In this document: positions 24,272-36,889 of the stretch, in pieces
How positions within the stretch are numbered: the first letter of the stretch is position 1
Layout of the letters: every line of letters starts with the position of its first letter
DNA from: Nautilus pompilius
Taxonomy: Eukaryota > Mollusca > Cephalopoda > Nautilida > Nautilidae
NCBI GenBank assembly: GCA_018389105.1
Contig: JACATO010002451.1
Coordinates: 2,008,501-2,072,500, forward strand
Reading direction: 5' to 3'
Length of the DNA stretch: 64,000 nucleotides
Position numbers and translations under genes: made by a program
Notes under the pieces: generated by a model
Told to the model about the DNA's origin: nothing
Database searches by the model: none
Seen by the model: only the letters and a program-made list of their open reading frames with translations

Positions 24272-26924
24272 AATTCAATAAATACATAGTTTAAATAATC
24301 CCTTTTCTTTACTTTTTGGGATGTTTTTAACTAAGTAAGAATTACCAAGAGACAAAAGATAATAAAGTAAGATATCCATTGCATGAATTTTGTTTTCAGT
24401 TTATATTCTTATTTAATTTTAAACAAGACTATTCAAATTATCCTCTGATAATAAAATAAGAGTACTTTATCCAGTAACCATGGCAACACGTTCTGAAAAT
24501 AGGAACGAGAAACTGATAAAACCATGACAGAAAGTCAATGCAGTCCATCTTCGCATGTCTTTAGCTTTGTTTTTTTATATTTAAAATGGAGAGTGGATTC
24601 CGTCAATTACTGTAGAAGCTTTTTTATTCTTAATTTCTATGAAATTTTTTTTTTCTTTATAGTGAATCAGTGATCTTATTTTTCGTCGGAGGTCTGAAGA
24701 CCAAATACTCTGTTCATCTACCTATCCAGTTATCAAAACATCCACAGATATTGTAATTAATCTGAATATTGCCAACATTCTGTGGTAGTCCGGATTCCTT
24801 TAGATCGCCTTCCAACACGGAAGACTCCCCTTGGCACTTTTACATTGCCACGTTGGTTCTTCTCAGGTGCTGCTCCTGTCATAAATAGGCAGTACTTCCT
24901 GTAAATTAACGTATTTTATTCTTCTTGGAAGAAAATCTCGCTCACATAACCCGTTTAGTTTTATTAGAGTATTAACAGCTGACAGCTTGATTTGTAAGAA
25001 ATGTGCAGGTGTCGCTTCAGATCAGTTCGCAAGCACTTGATAATATCATCACAAACGGCCTGTATTTGCTTCGGAAAATAAATTGCATGAGTTTACTTCC
25101 TAGTGCTAAAGATGATCTTTTCTATTTTCTTTATCCACAATTTAGTTTATAAAGAAATATCTTTTTGAAGTTTGAAAAACATTTCTAAATGTAATTATTT
25201 ATTATTTACCAATCAAATCAAGCCAGTTTTTCTTGTGTCGAGCATTCTTACCATCAGCTATAGAATTTCTATCGGGGATCTATTGAGTTACTGAGCCTGA
25301 CAACAGTCTCAAATACTATCAGATCTGTTGAGCGTTTGGGTTAATGATAGGGAATAATTAGTGCCGATCTATTTGTTTGAGTTGGTAACACAGACACTTC
25401 GAGTAGAGTTAAGGAAAGTGTTTGAACTGATTAGATCGATGACTTTACACACTTCATACATTTTTAGTTGCAATAAATAAAGTGAAATGACTATCGAGCC
25501 AAGACAAGAATAGTTATTTGCAGATATATTTTACACCTTGCCACGCCTCAAAGGTAGATGATAGATTTTTAGTCTTTTGTTAAATGTCATAATAAAAGTC
25601 GGTTAATATTTCACTAGTGAGCTATTTATTCCCTGACTATTTGGAGTCCGATTTTGTTGTGTTTAATTCTCTACATGCTCAAAGTCCGATAATTGAGTTA
25701 CACAAATTAAAGTTGTGTAAAGATTATAAGAAAATAGACAACTCGCAGATGAGGGCGGATACTCTTAAATGGGCACCTTTACTAAAAAAGTACATGTTCG
25801 CGATGTTAAGCACAGCCTGCCACTTTTAAGAGATTTCCGCTAGGTGGCATTTGTAGCTTTAACGTCTCCAAATAAAGGCTTTTATTTTAATATAAGCTTA
25901 TTATTTTTTAGAAAATCGAAATTACTCTCCTCATTCTATCTTAAATTTTAAAGACGGAAATCTTATTATTTTAGACAAAAAATCTGAACATGAATAAATG
26001 TGTTTCAGGGGCCCAGCGATAATGATAAACGAAGTCATGCAGCAGCAGCAGCTGTTTCTCTTTTGCCAGCTGCCTTAGTTTTCCGGTAAATTAACCTGGA
26101 GCTGATATCAGCCGTTTCCACTGCAGAAATTAATCCACTATTTAACACGTCATCATCAGCAGAGACGGTGAACCCCTCTGTTCTGAGTTTTAACCACTTT
26201 CCGGTCCGAAATGAAGCGTCGCGGTGTCGACAATTCTGCCCCATTTACCATTTTCAAGATATCATCTGCCGACTTAAAATTTTCTGGTGGATATAATTTC
26301 TTTTCAGCCTCCGGACTGCATACGATTTAATTCAAATAACAACCATCAAACGAGACTTCAAAGAGTTTCCTCCTCGTGCTGTCAGCCCTTTGCTTTGTGA
26401 CGTGATGTCACACAAAAGTCCTGCCTTTTAAAATTTCCGTCTACTTCCCGGATGCTCAGAATGCTACTTACTTAGCCACAATGGAACCAGTCTCCTAACT
26501 AATTAAATAACAGCAGAGCCAGATGAGGAGGATTCCAATTACATCGCCGGAACACATTTTCCGTAGTACTTTAGTTCGCTAACTGTATAATGGGATGCAA
26601 TCAAGGAAGATGCTCGGAAAATTCACTCGAATGCAACTGAATTTAAGGAATAAAAGATAAATCATCTAGTGTTAAACGATAGTTTAGCGGAACAGCTACA
26701 TAAACGTTCATTTCAACCACATACATTAATAAACCCTTCCATTTGCTTATGTTAACAACGATAGTTGAAGCCTGATTATTTTGTATATTATTTTAGAAAA
26801 AACCTTTTGCAAATCATAATTATTTCATTAATTTAAAAATTCCGAAAGCATATTTGCTAAGGAAATCATTCAAATAAAAAAACAAACATTCATAGTGCGA
26901 CGTATGAAGATGTTTAAGCTTTCA
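24272..26924. other. No gene recognised
   Basis: AT-rich, with a moderately GC block at 26030-26260 containing a minus-strand open frame of about 69 codons with an alanine run (a CAG-type repeat, GCAGCAGCAGCAG at 26039). No reliable splice borders or domain. Confidence 0.4.
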
Positions 26925-27005
26925 ACCTAAAAATTCTAAAGCGGGATTCAAACCCTTGACATTTAGGAGAGTGAAGTTTCTATCGGACTTGAAGCTGAAA
27001 GCAAG
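26925..27005 (-). repeat. tRNA-like / SINE-head remnant
   Basis: On the minus strand AGTCCGATAGAAAC followed by CAAGGGTTTGAATCCCGC gives an A-box-like and a B-box-like element (GGTTTGAATCC) at tRNA spacing. The arms do not form a convincing cloverleaf, so a tRNA pseudogene or SINE head is more likely than a functional tRNA. Confidence 0.4.
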
Positions 27006-29600
27006 CGAAAAAAGGGCCTGCAGCTGAAATCCGTTCGTAATAAAATCACCCTGGCGCCAGTCGAGAGAAGTGGGCTCATATAGGAAGGGTTTTCTGTTTC
27101 TTTTATTCTATCGTGGCTCAGGAGTCCTTCTGCGTGCCGTTTAAAGAAAAACTAGCTCCTCCGCAATCTTAGATTTCTTTTCTTTTCCTTTTTTAAATCT
27201 TTATCTGGCTTCGGTCATCGCCAAAAATTTCTACAAGTGTAAATAGTCAGCGTATACGAAGAGAGAGGGATGGTTCTGAGCAATAACGTAAAGCCGAACA
27301 ATAATGAAACAAATCCAATACGTGCAAGGAATTTTCAGATTGTGGTACATCGGAGGCGTCGATTAAGCATAACTGGGAACTTTGGCTCGAGCTTTAAGGT
27401 GACGGAAACCGTTGTAAGAAAAACTCCCGCCTCCCCACCCTGAATCAAGTGAACAGTCAAAAGCCTTATTTTACCTTTTAAAAAGGAGGGGTGGTCAAAC
27501 TTACAACTTTTAGAGAGAGAGAGAGAGGTTTAATTATGGCCAGCTATGACCAGGTAACAAGACGAAATATTGCCAGATGTAACATCGAATATAGTTTTCT
27601 AATGAGCGCTGCAGCTCAAAATCAAACGTTCCTGAGTACGATGCACGTTTAATAATTACAGGTGAGCCGGTTCTCACCTGTTTGCTTTTTCTGACAGCAG
27701 CTCAGCTATTTGAGCAAGATATCAATCAAGAAATGAATTATCAATCACTTTAATCGTAATTAATAACATTACTAGACATCTGAAACATTAATTAATGGCT
27801 CTAATATCACAAACCCTCTCGTGTTGGTTACAGATGTTAAATAATTCCAAAATTTTAACTTTCTTATATAAATTTTTCGATCACTAATAATGTAATATTA
27901 TGTAATAGTTGCTATTTTTCTAGTCATTTACCCTTACTGGTATATATTTCAGTTTTCTTCAGATACATCGTTTGTTTTTTAAATTATTTAACGTATATCG
28001 ATAATGAATTTTAAAGGCCTCTTATTATTAACTGTTTTCTTATTAGCGGGAAAAAAATCAACAAAAATTAATAACAGAGGAGACATGACCAGTAATCTGG
28101 TAATCATTAGATCTGGAGGATGTGTTTGTTTATAATCCTTTCGTCGGTAAGACTGATCGATCTGCAGCGCACCTAATGGCCTTTTTAAACAGGTTACCTT
28201 TTAAGTTGATTGGACACCAGTTAGTAGCAGAAACTCGACAGCCATTTTTACGCTTTAGACACAAACCCACCTATTATTTGTGAAGGTTACTAGCAAGCCA
28301 ACAGCCTCCCAACACACACACACACAAGTCTCCCTTGACCATCATTCGGCGATCGTGAACTTTTGACTAAGAATCCATTTAAGCACAACACTCTATGGCA
28401 GAATGAACTCGAGAGAAGTGCAGAAGTTTGCTTGAGATGAATAACATAACATTTGATGTCGCGGCATATCTGCGATATTTGATTTGTAGCAAATGGAGGT
28501 GGAAGACTTCTTTAACAGGTCCAGTTCACGAACGTGGAAAGTCAACAGTGAACTAAACTTGTCTGCTTCCCAGCTGATGATCTCAAGACAAAAAGCTGCA
28601 ATTTATCGCTACGATAAAGCGACCTTAAGACAAAACCACCAAGAGTTGATTTTAGCTAATATATAAAATCTTCTTTTCCCTCATTTTATTAATTTTCTCC
28701 TAGTCTCGAGAATATTGATGTAAATCAAAATCTTGAAACAAGTTCCCGGTGTTTGGGGCACAGGCGAACAGAAAATTCATAAATGGATCGACGTTCTTGC
28801 GTTGGCATAGTGAGGTTTGAAGAATTGTGCAACCCAATATTACCGCCTATAGATTGGGTTGCTACATATCTGCACTTCAAGCTTTCGTTCGTAAAGGCTA
28901 CCATTATTGATGCCTGCTAATAGTTTATACTTGAAAGAGAAATTTCAACAACGTAAATATGCCTGCCTCCTGCAGTGTACCGACAGTTAAACCCTGGAAA
29001 GTTATGTCCAGATTTGAATAGTCAACTCGTAATTCCAAGTACCACTTACTTTCAATGATTGGAACAATATTTTGGTCGAGTATTTAATGAGAAATTTAAA
29101 AACAGAATAATGTTGTCCATGTTGAACCACTATTTTAGATCGTGTGACTGCTTGTTTTCGTATTAATATTTCACCTCTGTTCGCTTGACTATTTTAAAGT
29201 TTAATTTCAGTACTTTACTTCGCTCGGTGTTCATTAAATGGCTAATCAATACGGTAATAAACCAAAGGTTTTCACAGCGTCAATATTATCCTTGAATAGC
29301 TACTATACGGAGAGCTGGGGCTACATCAGAGAGTTTTATTTCTGTATCTTTCGCTCTGTATTAAGAATATTCAATTACTTGCGCCATCTAGCGGCTAAGG
29401 ACCGCAAGTGACTGTGTTGCTTTAATGTTGTCATACAGAAGATAAGATGCGCCCTGACAAAATTTTATTGGCCGCATTTATTTTTGAAATTTCGCTTCAA
29501 ATCTACAACAGTCAGGTTTCTCTTCAGGTTAAAATAAGTTCTGAACCAGCGGGTGCCTCAGGCTGGGAAAACTGTCGTCCTCTGGTAGCGCTTCTGCAAA
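27006..29600. other. No gene recognised; short simple repeats
   Basis: Contains a (GA)n tract near 27513-27529 and a (CA)n tract near 28311-28326. Otherwise AT-rich with no supported reading frame. Confidence 0.5.
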
Positions 29601-29611
29601 TTAAACTCTAA

Positions 29612-29700
29612 CTGACTTTAGCCCTGGTTTGGCGTAATCGAATATGACCTGATGTCTCCCCCTCCGTCTCTCAGATTGATGTGTTGACTGCTCAGATTCG
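29612..29700 (-). CDS. Weak candidate PKD-like exon
   Basis: One minus-strand frame includes HQVIFDYAKPGLKSVRV, which resembles the end of a PKD fold (hydrophobic, Y-x-K-P-G-x, alternating V). The stretch is short, lies between stops and has poor splice signals. A different frame over the same bases is open for about 100 codons (29618-29896 and slightly upstream). I keep it only because two better PKD-like exons lie upstream on the same strand. Confidence 0.15.
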
Positions 29701-30139
29701 CCACAAACCAGATCCACGTTGATGTGGCCAGTTCTTCACGCCCACGGAGCCTCATCTCATTGATTCGAAGTAGCTGCACAGCGCCAACGGCCCAGAATCG
29801 CCATTTGTTTGTTTGACAGTCAGGTGTCCAGAAACTTGATATTACTTCGCTTATGTCGAACGTTTCAATTATTTCTAAACTTCTAAGTCGATCCACGTTA
29901 TAATAGACACATAATTTTAATTTAAATGTATTTGAAACTGACTAAGAAAAATAATTAAATTGGGGAGTTTGCAGATTAATGATCTCCCCACCTGGGGGGG
30001 GGGGATCGTGTCAAAACCAAACAGGTTGTTGATGGATCCACAGGTAGGTTCTACGTTATGCGCAAATAAACTTTCTACTGATATTTTATCTTAAAACAAA
30101 AGAAGGTAACACGTATTAGTATTAATGCACACAACTGAA

Positions 30140-30330
30140 ACATACAACTAAATGGCGGCGCCCGGTTGTCCATCGTGAAGGTCGAAGTTCGAATCCCGGT
30201 CGGTGATAGCTCGTTTCATCGGCGTGGTGTCTTCTCGCTCTTTGTTCTGCAGAGCAACACGACTGCTGCGGAAGTGGGCGTATGTCTGCTGCGGAGAGAG
30301 GTCGGCAAGCTCGCCCGCTCCTCTCATGTC
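30140..30330 (+). repeat. tRNA-derived SINE-like unit
   Basis: A-box-like TGGCGGCGCCCGGTTG from about 30154 and a perfect B box (AGTTCGAATCC, 30186-30196), followed by a GC-rich body. Spacing fits a tRNA-derived SINE head. Boundaries are approximate. Confidence 0.55.
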
Positions 30331-30743
30331 GCTCATATGTAGCGAATGTGCGCCAACGTTTTCCTGGTTTCAGAAATATGAAAATGGATAGGAATGTTTC
30401 AAAACTAAAATATTAATTTTAGACCATTAGTATGTTGTTATATGCTATTAAGATATATGCAGTCTGAAGTAAGAATCATATTTGTCTCCGGTACGAATCC
30501 GTCTTTTCGGTTAACTTTTATTCCGATATCAGTCACACGTGGAGATGCTGACCTCCGAATGCATGAGCGTATAGTGGACCTGTTAGATAATATAATATTT
30601 ATGGGACCTAATATAAATTCGAGGAAAAAGTCACTAATTTATATCTATTATATTTGGTAAATTAATTACCGAGACTAATTAAGTTTTCGAAAGCTTGACA
30701 AGTCCAAAATCAAAGAAGACAAAACTGTGCATGCTTCAGATAC

Positions 30744-30853
30744 CTGCTGGTAGATTTTAAATAAATCTCCAAAAACCATAAAACGTAGACTTCTGCCCAG
30801 AGAAGGAAGATTGCTAATATCTTGAATCGGACCAGAATGTGGTAAATGAGCTT
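30744..30853 (-). CDS. Candidate internal exon, start of a PKD-like domain
   Basis: A very good acceptor (TTGATTCCTTTCATTTCAG) and donor (CAGCAG then GTATCT) bound 110 bp on the minus strand: two bases plus 36 codons, ending in phase 0. The peptide reads like the N-terminal strands of a PKD/Ig-like domain (GPIQDISN, then LGRSLRFMVFGDLF). It needs a preceding exon ending in phase 1. The exon candidate at 31992-32266 ends exactly so, and the split codon becomes GAA (Glu). The two exons would be 1138 bp apart. Confidence 0.4.
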
Positions 30854-30872
30854 CTGAAATGAAAGGAATCAA

Positions 30873-31925
30873 GGTTACTATTGATTCACCTTAGCGGTGC
30901 GAAAAGTGGTTAATAATAAAACCACCAGATGAAACATTACAGTGGCGTCAGTACTTATCGACAGCCCGCTTCGCTGCTCATTAAATTAGTTCCGGCAATG
31001 TGCGTGCCAACTACTATCTTTGTACATATAAACAGTATTTTATACATATCCTAGTTTAATTAGTGTCTCCTTTTTACTTCTTCGAATACAATTTTTGTCT
31101 TTTTTATAAATCAGTGGCTTCGTCTCATCCGTGTAAATAAATACTGATTCTCTGGATTCTTGAAAAAGTCCGTCTGTCCGCCACTGATCCCTATCCCGAA
31201 CTTACTCGCGCAGAAATACCCGACTTAGCTGACTGTTGGGTGTACCTTCCTTTCTGGTGTTTCTATAATTAATTCTAATTAAGCTTTTCACTTTGAACCT
31301 CTTCGCGAAGATTTTGTCAAGCCTCGATCTGATTTAATGCCATTGACGAAGTTATCTTTTACCCGAGCATAGCTTAGAATCCGACTAAATGAAATTACGA
31401 AAACCTTTTTGAGGTTTTTTTTTTCTTGAATTCAAATTATATGACAAAGCGAATAAACAGGAAATGTTTAAAAAAAAATAATTACAAACTATATTAAACG
31501 AAAAGAATAGTTATTTTGCAACATTTCTGTTTTGCAAGAAAGAATAACGATAAATTTAACAACAACAGAGAAATATTTCCTTGCGCGCAGTTTGTCACAG
31601 ACATCATCTTTAGCCCGCACCTACTGGTGGACGATAAGATGGAATAATAAGACGATAATGCTGCATTTGGTCAGATTCAACAGCGCAAACTTTCAGAAAA
31701 CCGTTTATCTTTTAGCATTAATAACATGGCTTTAAAAAGTTTACTTTCGTTTGATCCAATACGTTGTTCAGTAACGATTTAAAAATATTACTGTTGGAAT
31801 AGTGCATCAAAACAACTGTTTTTCTCCGTATGAGCCTCCAAGCGAAAATGATAAAGAGAAAAAACAAAAACAGTGCAGGTCTTTATTTAAGGGTTTTATT
31901 TAACTAAAATTTTTACAAATTATGG
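30873..31925. other. Putative intron between the two PKD-like exons, and flanks
   Basis: AT-rich. A short plus-strand frame (31532-31735) shows no motifs. Nothing else supported. Confidence 0.3.
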
Positions 31926-31991
31926 TGATTTAACGATGGCAGCACATTAACTCATTCGTCTCTAAATTCACATGACGGAAACCGTCTTTAC

Positions 31992-32266
31992 CACGCAAGA
32001 TTAAGCGCCAGATATCTATAGGTTTGTCTCTTTTCGAGAAATCGTTACTGGAACATTTAATTAACCTGGGTAAGGTTAAAAACATTGGATAGGGATCCAT
32101 GGACAGCAACCTATGTTTCCTGATAAAAGTCGGTTTGATTTGGATTTCTCTTACAACAGTCATCGGGGAGAGGGAATACGTTGCTGCCACTATCGTGCAG
32201 CGCAAATGATATGGTCCGGGTAATGTAAAAGAAAAAAAAGACGTTTCTGGTAGACTCTGCTGATTG
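31992..32266 (-). CDS. Candidate internal exon with PKD-like domain end
   Basis: Minus strand, 275 bp open, with a donor TTGCGTG then GTAAAGAC giving a phase 1 end. The acceptor is uncertain: AGs at ACAG/CAATCAG/CAG/AG all lie within 30 bp and the pyrimidine tract is poor. The peptide has a PKD-type C-terminal half (FSFTLPGPYHLRCTIVAATY, then TVVREIQI), the familiar pattern of PG-x-Y followed by alternating strand residues. A linker follows, leading in frame into the next candidate exon. PKD domains occur in polycystins, TMEM130/PMEL-type and other surface proteins, so the full product cannot be named. Confidence 0.4.
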
Positions 32267-33549
32267 CTGTTCAAAATTCAAGGTCGGTCTTAGGGGTCAG
32301 AGATACCCGATGACATTATGAACTGGCTGTCTTTCCTTTTCAGCAACAACTAGCACCAGGGTTGAGTTTCACGATAAACACCAGCACCGACACTATTGTA
32401 TTCTTTCGGCATAGGTATATTTGAACATCTCATTAGTAAAGAAAGATATTTTAGTACAATACCATTTAAATACGACAAAGAATTTGACAGATTTGGATTT
32501 CATCACTATTTATTTAATATTTTTGAAATAAAAAATGTTTATTAAAGAATTATATTTTTCTCATTTTTAATATTTTTGAGAATATTTAGAGCAGATAAGT
32601 TAGTGAGAATCTAGAACCACAACAACTTATGCGTAAAAACTGAAAACAAATGTGGTAGAAGAGATGTTTTCACACTCTTTTATTAAGAATTTTAATAGGT
32701 ATTAACAAAAGAAGATTTTCACAATTAATTGAATAAAAAAGAGAATTTTACATTCAGGTTTGGAGTATTATATTGAATCGGTTCAAGAGTAAAACATTCT
32801 AACATTAGGAGAGTTTATTGTTAAATCTGATATACTTTTAGCTGATGTATTTAAAAACTTTAGAATTTTATGTCCATATGCAAATATATCTAAAGATATT
32901 TAAAAAATTCTTTAGGTATCGAACATAAATGTAATTGATTGGGAAGATGTATCAGATAAAATTAGATGATCAGGAGTTTATAGTTTCAGATATAACTTAT
33001 GACTCAACTAATTAAAAATTTTACATTATTTACTTAGTTGCAAATAAGACCAACGAATGGACTTATATAGGAAAAACCATCATGTACTAAAACATTAAAA
33101 CTGGGTCCATATCTGAAGCAGACTAACAAGCCAAATAATTGCATAACCACCAGGATCTATAGGCTGCAGAAAAACTCACCTAAGATTCCGAGTGGTTTTC
33201 ACCATAACAAAATAAGCTGATAAAAAAAATAAACTTTGTTGTTAATCAACTGTTAGAAGTTGCTTAACAAATATGTTGCTCCTAAGCTAAAACAAAAGCG
33301 AATGATTAAAACTCCAGCAAAAGACTAATCTAAACAAAGACATTTTAGATCGCAGAGTATCAGACGACGATATCTTGGTGGAGGCGCGGTTTTTCCCTCC
33401 AGGAGGAAATAAGTTAATTGAAAGACTTAGCTTACATTTAGTATCTAAATCAGTTAGAAACAATAATATTTTAATGAAATAAACGCGATTTCTGATTAGT
33501 TGCTTCAATTAAGCTTAATAAATTAAAAAATATAGTTTTATTTTTTAAA

Positions 33550-34900
33550 ATTAATTCTTAAGAAAGGAGTAGAAAAGCGTCGAAAGACAATATATAATGG
33601 GGAAAATACTTATTGATATTTTGAATAAATTAGGTATGTTTTAATATTTCAAAATCAATGAAAAATATTGAAGATAACGATGAATGTATTGCCAAAGTAA
33701 AAAAACTTATTGTTATTTTTTTAATTAAACGCAAAACAATAAGTAATAATTGTAGTGATTCCACAATTCAAAATTCTTGTAATTCGAAAATTAAATCTAT
33801 ATTGCAAGACTCAAATATTTTAATTGCTGGGAACTAAAAATCCGACAGAAAAGTTTAAAAAAAGAAACTTTAAAAATTAAAATAAAGAAACGATTTAAGA
33901 AAGCGAGATATAAAGCTAATATAAAACGATCTAGATTGTTTATAAGTTTTGTTTATGAAATGGGATATATTCACATAGCAGAAGATACTGATGAAACTAT
34001 CAATAGATATTAGCTACATGACTAAGAGTCTATAACTTGAAAAATATAAATGATTTTGTTGCAGAAATTGATATTAAAATTTAAAATACAGATTGCATTT
34101 GTTGCCACATAAAACTGGGATATTGTTTGAAGAACTTCTAAAATCTGATAATACCAATGATGCTCATCCTGATAATATAAGTTTGACAAATAACGGCCTC
34201 TTGCATTTGATTAATCAGAATAAATGTATTTTAGGTGTTACAGAAATTGAGACGAAACTTTCCTGGTCAAACATCAACTGTAAAAGAACTGATAACTTAT
34301 TCAGATAAATTTTATTATTCACAGGGATTGATTAGCACTGGTATAAAGACACTAGAAAAGAAGCTGCAGATAGGATATAGGATTAAAGCAAACATGATTA
34401 CATAATATAAAATCCCAAAGGTAGCTTTAGTTTATATCTTCCTCCAACCGACATCTTTGGTGTGAAGACTATCAAAAATATTATGCCTATAATGAAGAAT
34501 TAAGTTGTTTTGACGGAAGAAGAAAATTGACGATTCACACTGTAATAAAATGAAGTTGTTTTTATAATTTATTTTATAAAAAATTTTGTTAAGTGGAGCA
34601 GAATATTTCTTATCGGTTTTCGAACATTATAAGCAGAAATTGATAAAGATGATGGAGAAGATAGCTAAATTTGATCAGATTTCAGTTACATGGCAGTTTT
34701 TCCTATTCTTATTACAAGAAAACAAAAGATAGTTGAAAAATGTTTGATTTAAACTTAGCATTTTACAAAATTAAAAAACACCAGGTGGGATAGATTTTTA
34801 TCTATACATCATAATTTATTTTGTGGTGGGGTAATACCTCACACCGCTATAAGAGGTAATTATAATATTTTTATAATGATCAGTAATATCAATGAGATCT
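33550..34900 (+). pseudogene. AT-rich decayed coding relic, possibly of a large virus-like DNA element
   Basis: Plus-strand protein-like pieces alternate between frames: DDECIAKVKKLIVIFLIKRK near 33680, a 71-codon open frame at 34093-34308 with LLPHKTGILFEELLKSDN, then FSLYLPPTDIFGV near 34430 continuing in another frame as EDYQKYYAYNEELSCF. The last piece resembles a sequence style I associate with multi-gene Polinton-like or uncharacterised capsid-type ORFs of invertebrate genomes, but I cannot prove this. It is full of stops and frameshifts and is non-functional. Distinguishing a Polinton relic from any other old AT-rich element needs a profile search. Confidence 0.25.
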
Positions 34901-34984
34901 ATGATACTGTACACATTAAAAATGCACTGAAGTATTTTATAATGAAGAGTTACTTTTTAAAGATGATGAGATAATTTTATTTTT

Positions 34985-36827
34985 TTATGTAGTTGACTCA
35001 TCCTTGGGAACTGCGGGCTCATTGTTGAAGAAAGCATCTAGAGTAGATTGTCTTGCTTTCTGTTTCCTCTCCCAAAGCATTTCCTGGTAGCAATCGATGT
35101 CTGCCGGAACACTTCTCTTGACAAGTCGTTAAATTCCTTATAGGTTGAGCTCCCTTAATTTCGTTTTTCTTCTCCACACACTGATTTTCAATTTCCTCAA
35201 GCTCCTTGTTTGTAAGCTCCTCCACATCATCAACGTCAACTTCATCTATCCCAGTTTCATTCATCAGCTTAACACTGTCACAGGTAATGTCAGGTGCAGC
35301 ATCCCAAAACCCACAAAGTAAATAACATGGCTCTGACTACACCTGGCACCACACACCATTCATGCAGCTGGGAGAAACTTCCTTCCACAAAATGATACTG
35401 TTTTCAATTACATGCATTATATTGAATGATTTTTTTTAAATCTCTGATTGTCCAATCTTGGCCTTACATCTTATCCACCAGTTGCTTGAATGTGTGCCTC
35501 AGGTATAAGTCTTGAAGTTAGCAATGACGCTTTGGTTCATTGGCTGCAGAAGTGAGGTCGTGTTTGGTGGAAGATACACCACTTACACTAGCACTGAAGT
35601 GCACAGTCTCTAGAGGTTGTAAGGAAGACCTGGGGCATCGTCCAGCGGTAGCAGTACTCTGGGCTCAAGTTCTTTTCCTCACAGTTCCACTTCACTGCAG
35701 GATACAAACATGACACATATCACTGCTGAACGGGATCAGCTGTAACCCCTGCCTTCTTTTTGATTTCCAAACAACAGGTAAATTTTCCTTGAGAATCGCT
35801 TCATATCTCGGGAGTCTTACATGGGTAGACAAGCATGAGTTTATATTGAAATCTCCGACAGCGTTACCACTCAGGAGCGTTAGTCTGTCTTTAGTGGCCT
35901 TGAACCCCAGTGCATGTTTTTCTCTACATGAAGGCATTCTCTCTCAAAAAGGCCCGTCTCATTGATATTGAACATAACTTCTGGAAAGTATCTGCCGTGG
36001 TCAACGTTAGCCTTGAAAGTAGCAGGGAATTCCTGCGCTGACTCACCATAGTCACACACACACACTGTGTGTAGGTTTTTCGGTGCTTAAAGTTTCCAAA
36101 CCAACCACAGCTTGTCTGGAATGTTTCTGTTGTCAGTCCCCCATCTTCATGTTCTTGGAGATAGGTGAAGATGCTTCTGGCCTTCTCTTGGATCATTGGC
36201 TGGCAAAGGAGCACTGGATACTATGTCTGAACTTTAATCCAGATACTCAACCATTTTTCCATCTTCTCAAGTAATATATTCCTCCAACGAGAAATTTATA
36301 CTGCACACAGCAGTGCGGTTGATTGTGCAGAAGATTTTATGATATCTTTGTTCTTCAAAATCATCCTGATGGTAGATGTAAGCTAAGCTCTGACCAACAT
36401 TTATTCGCTTCTCACCCACTTTGATACGCCATATCACTTGCATATTTACATCAATGCTAATACACTTCCGTGGCTGACTGGCCACATTATCAGCAGATTC
36501 ACTTGCAGGCCTATTTGCGGACATAACGGCTAATAATTTTTTGCAAAAAAAAACCTAATACCAGCCCAAAATGGAGATGTATTACAGTGCAGTAGTACAC
36601 GACCGAGGGAAGAGTTTGAGCCTGGCGTAGGAGAGAGCTGATTGGGCCTGCGTTAGTCAGAGTACACAGCTGTCATTGGCTGAAAGAACAGCACAGTCAG
36701 CTGTACTTTTCCGATCTGAACTTTTGAACGGTTTCATGGATTTTAATCTTTTTTTCTGCTTTATAATAAAAGTAACATGCAGTATGAAGAGCCACATAAC
36801 GGAGCAGTGCTATAGTGGGTGGTACTG
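34985..36827 (-). mobile_element. Tigger/pogo-like DNA transposon relic
   Basis: The minus-strand element begins CAGTACCACCCACTATAGC at 36827, next to TA (36828-36829), which is the right kind of end and target for Tigger elements. The coding relic lies at 35019-36524. I could not find the other terminal inverted repeat, so the 3' boundary (about 34985) is taken from the end of coding similarity. Non-autonomous and inactive. Confidence 0.8.
35019..36524 (-). pseudogene. Tigger-type (CENP-B-like) transposase, decayed
   Basis: From the start, the frame keeps the CENP-B-type N-terminal HTH region (RKCISIDVNMQVIWRIKVGE). A second DNA-binding region follows (EKARSIFTYLQEHE, SCGWFGNFKHR), then the DDE core: YGESAQEFPATFKANVD, FNINETGLFE, EKHALGFKATKDRLTLL, NLPVVWKSK, LLPLDDAPGLP, LPPNTTSLLQPMNQSV. 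The tail is acidic (EVDVDDVEELTNKELEEIE). Compared with the family motifs NVDETGLF, LLLDNAPGH and QPMDQGVI, the first and third aspartates are N and only the second is kept. Several frameshifts and stops separate the pieces. Not expressible. Confidence 0.9.
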
Positions 36828-36889
36828 TAGTGGTTTTAAACAAACTGAGCATACACAAATATTTATCACATACTGTTTATGAAATTCAC

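Noticed and set aside
26925..27005. A functional tRNA gene
   Set aside because: Pol III boxes are recognisable, but acceptor and anticodon stems do not pair convincingly.
30148..30391. Open frames of about 62 codons on both strands
   Set aside because: They lie inside the SINE-like unit at 30140-30330.
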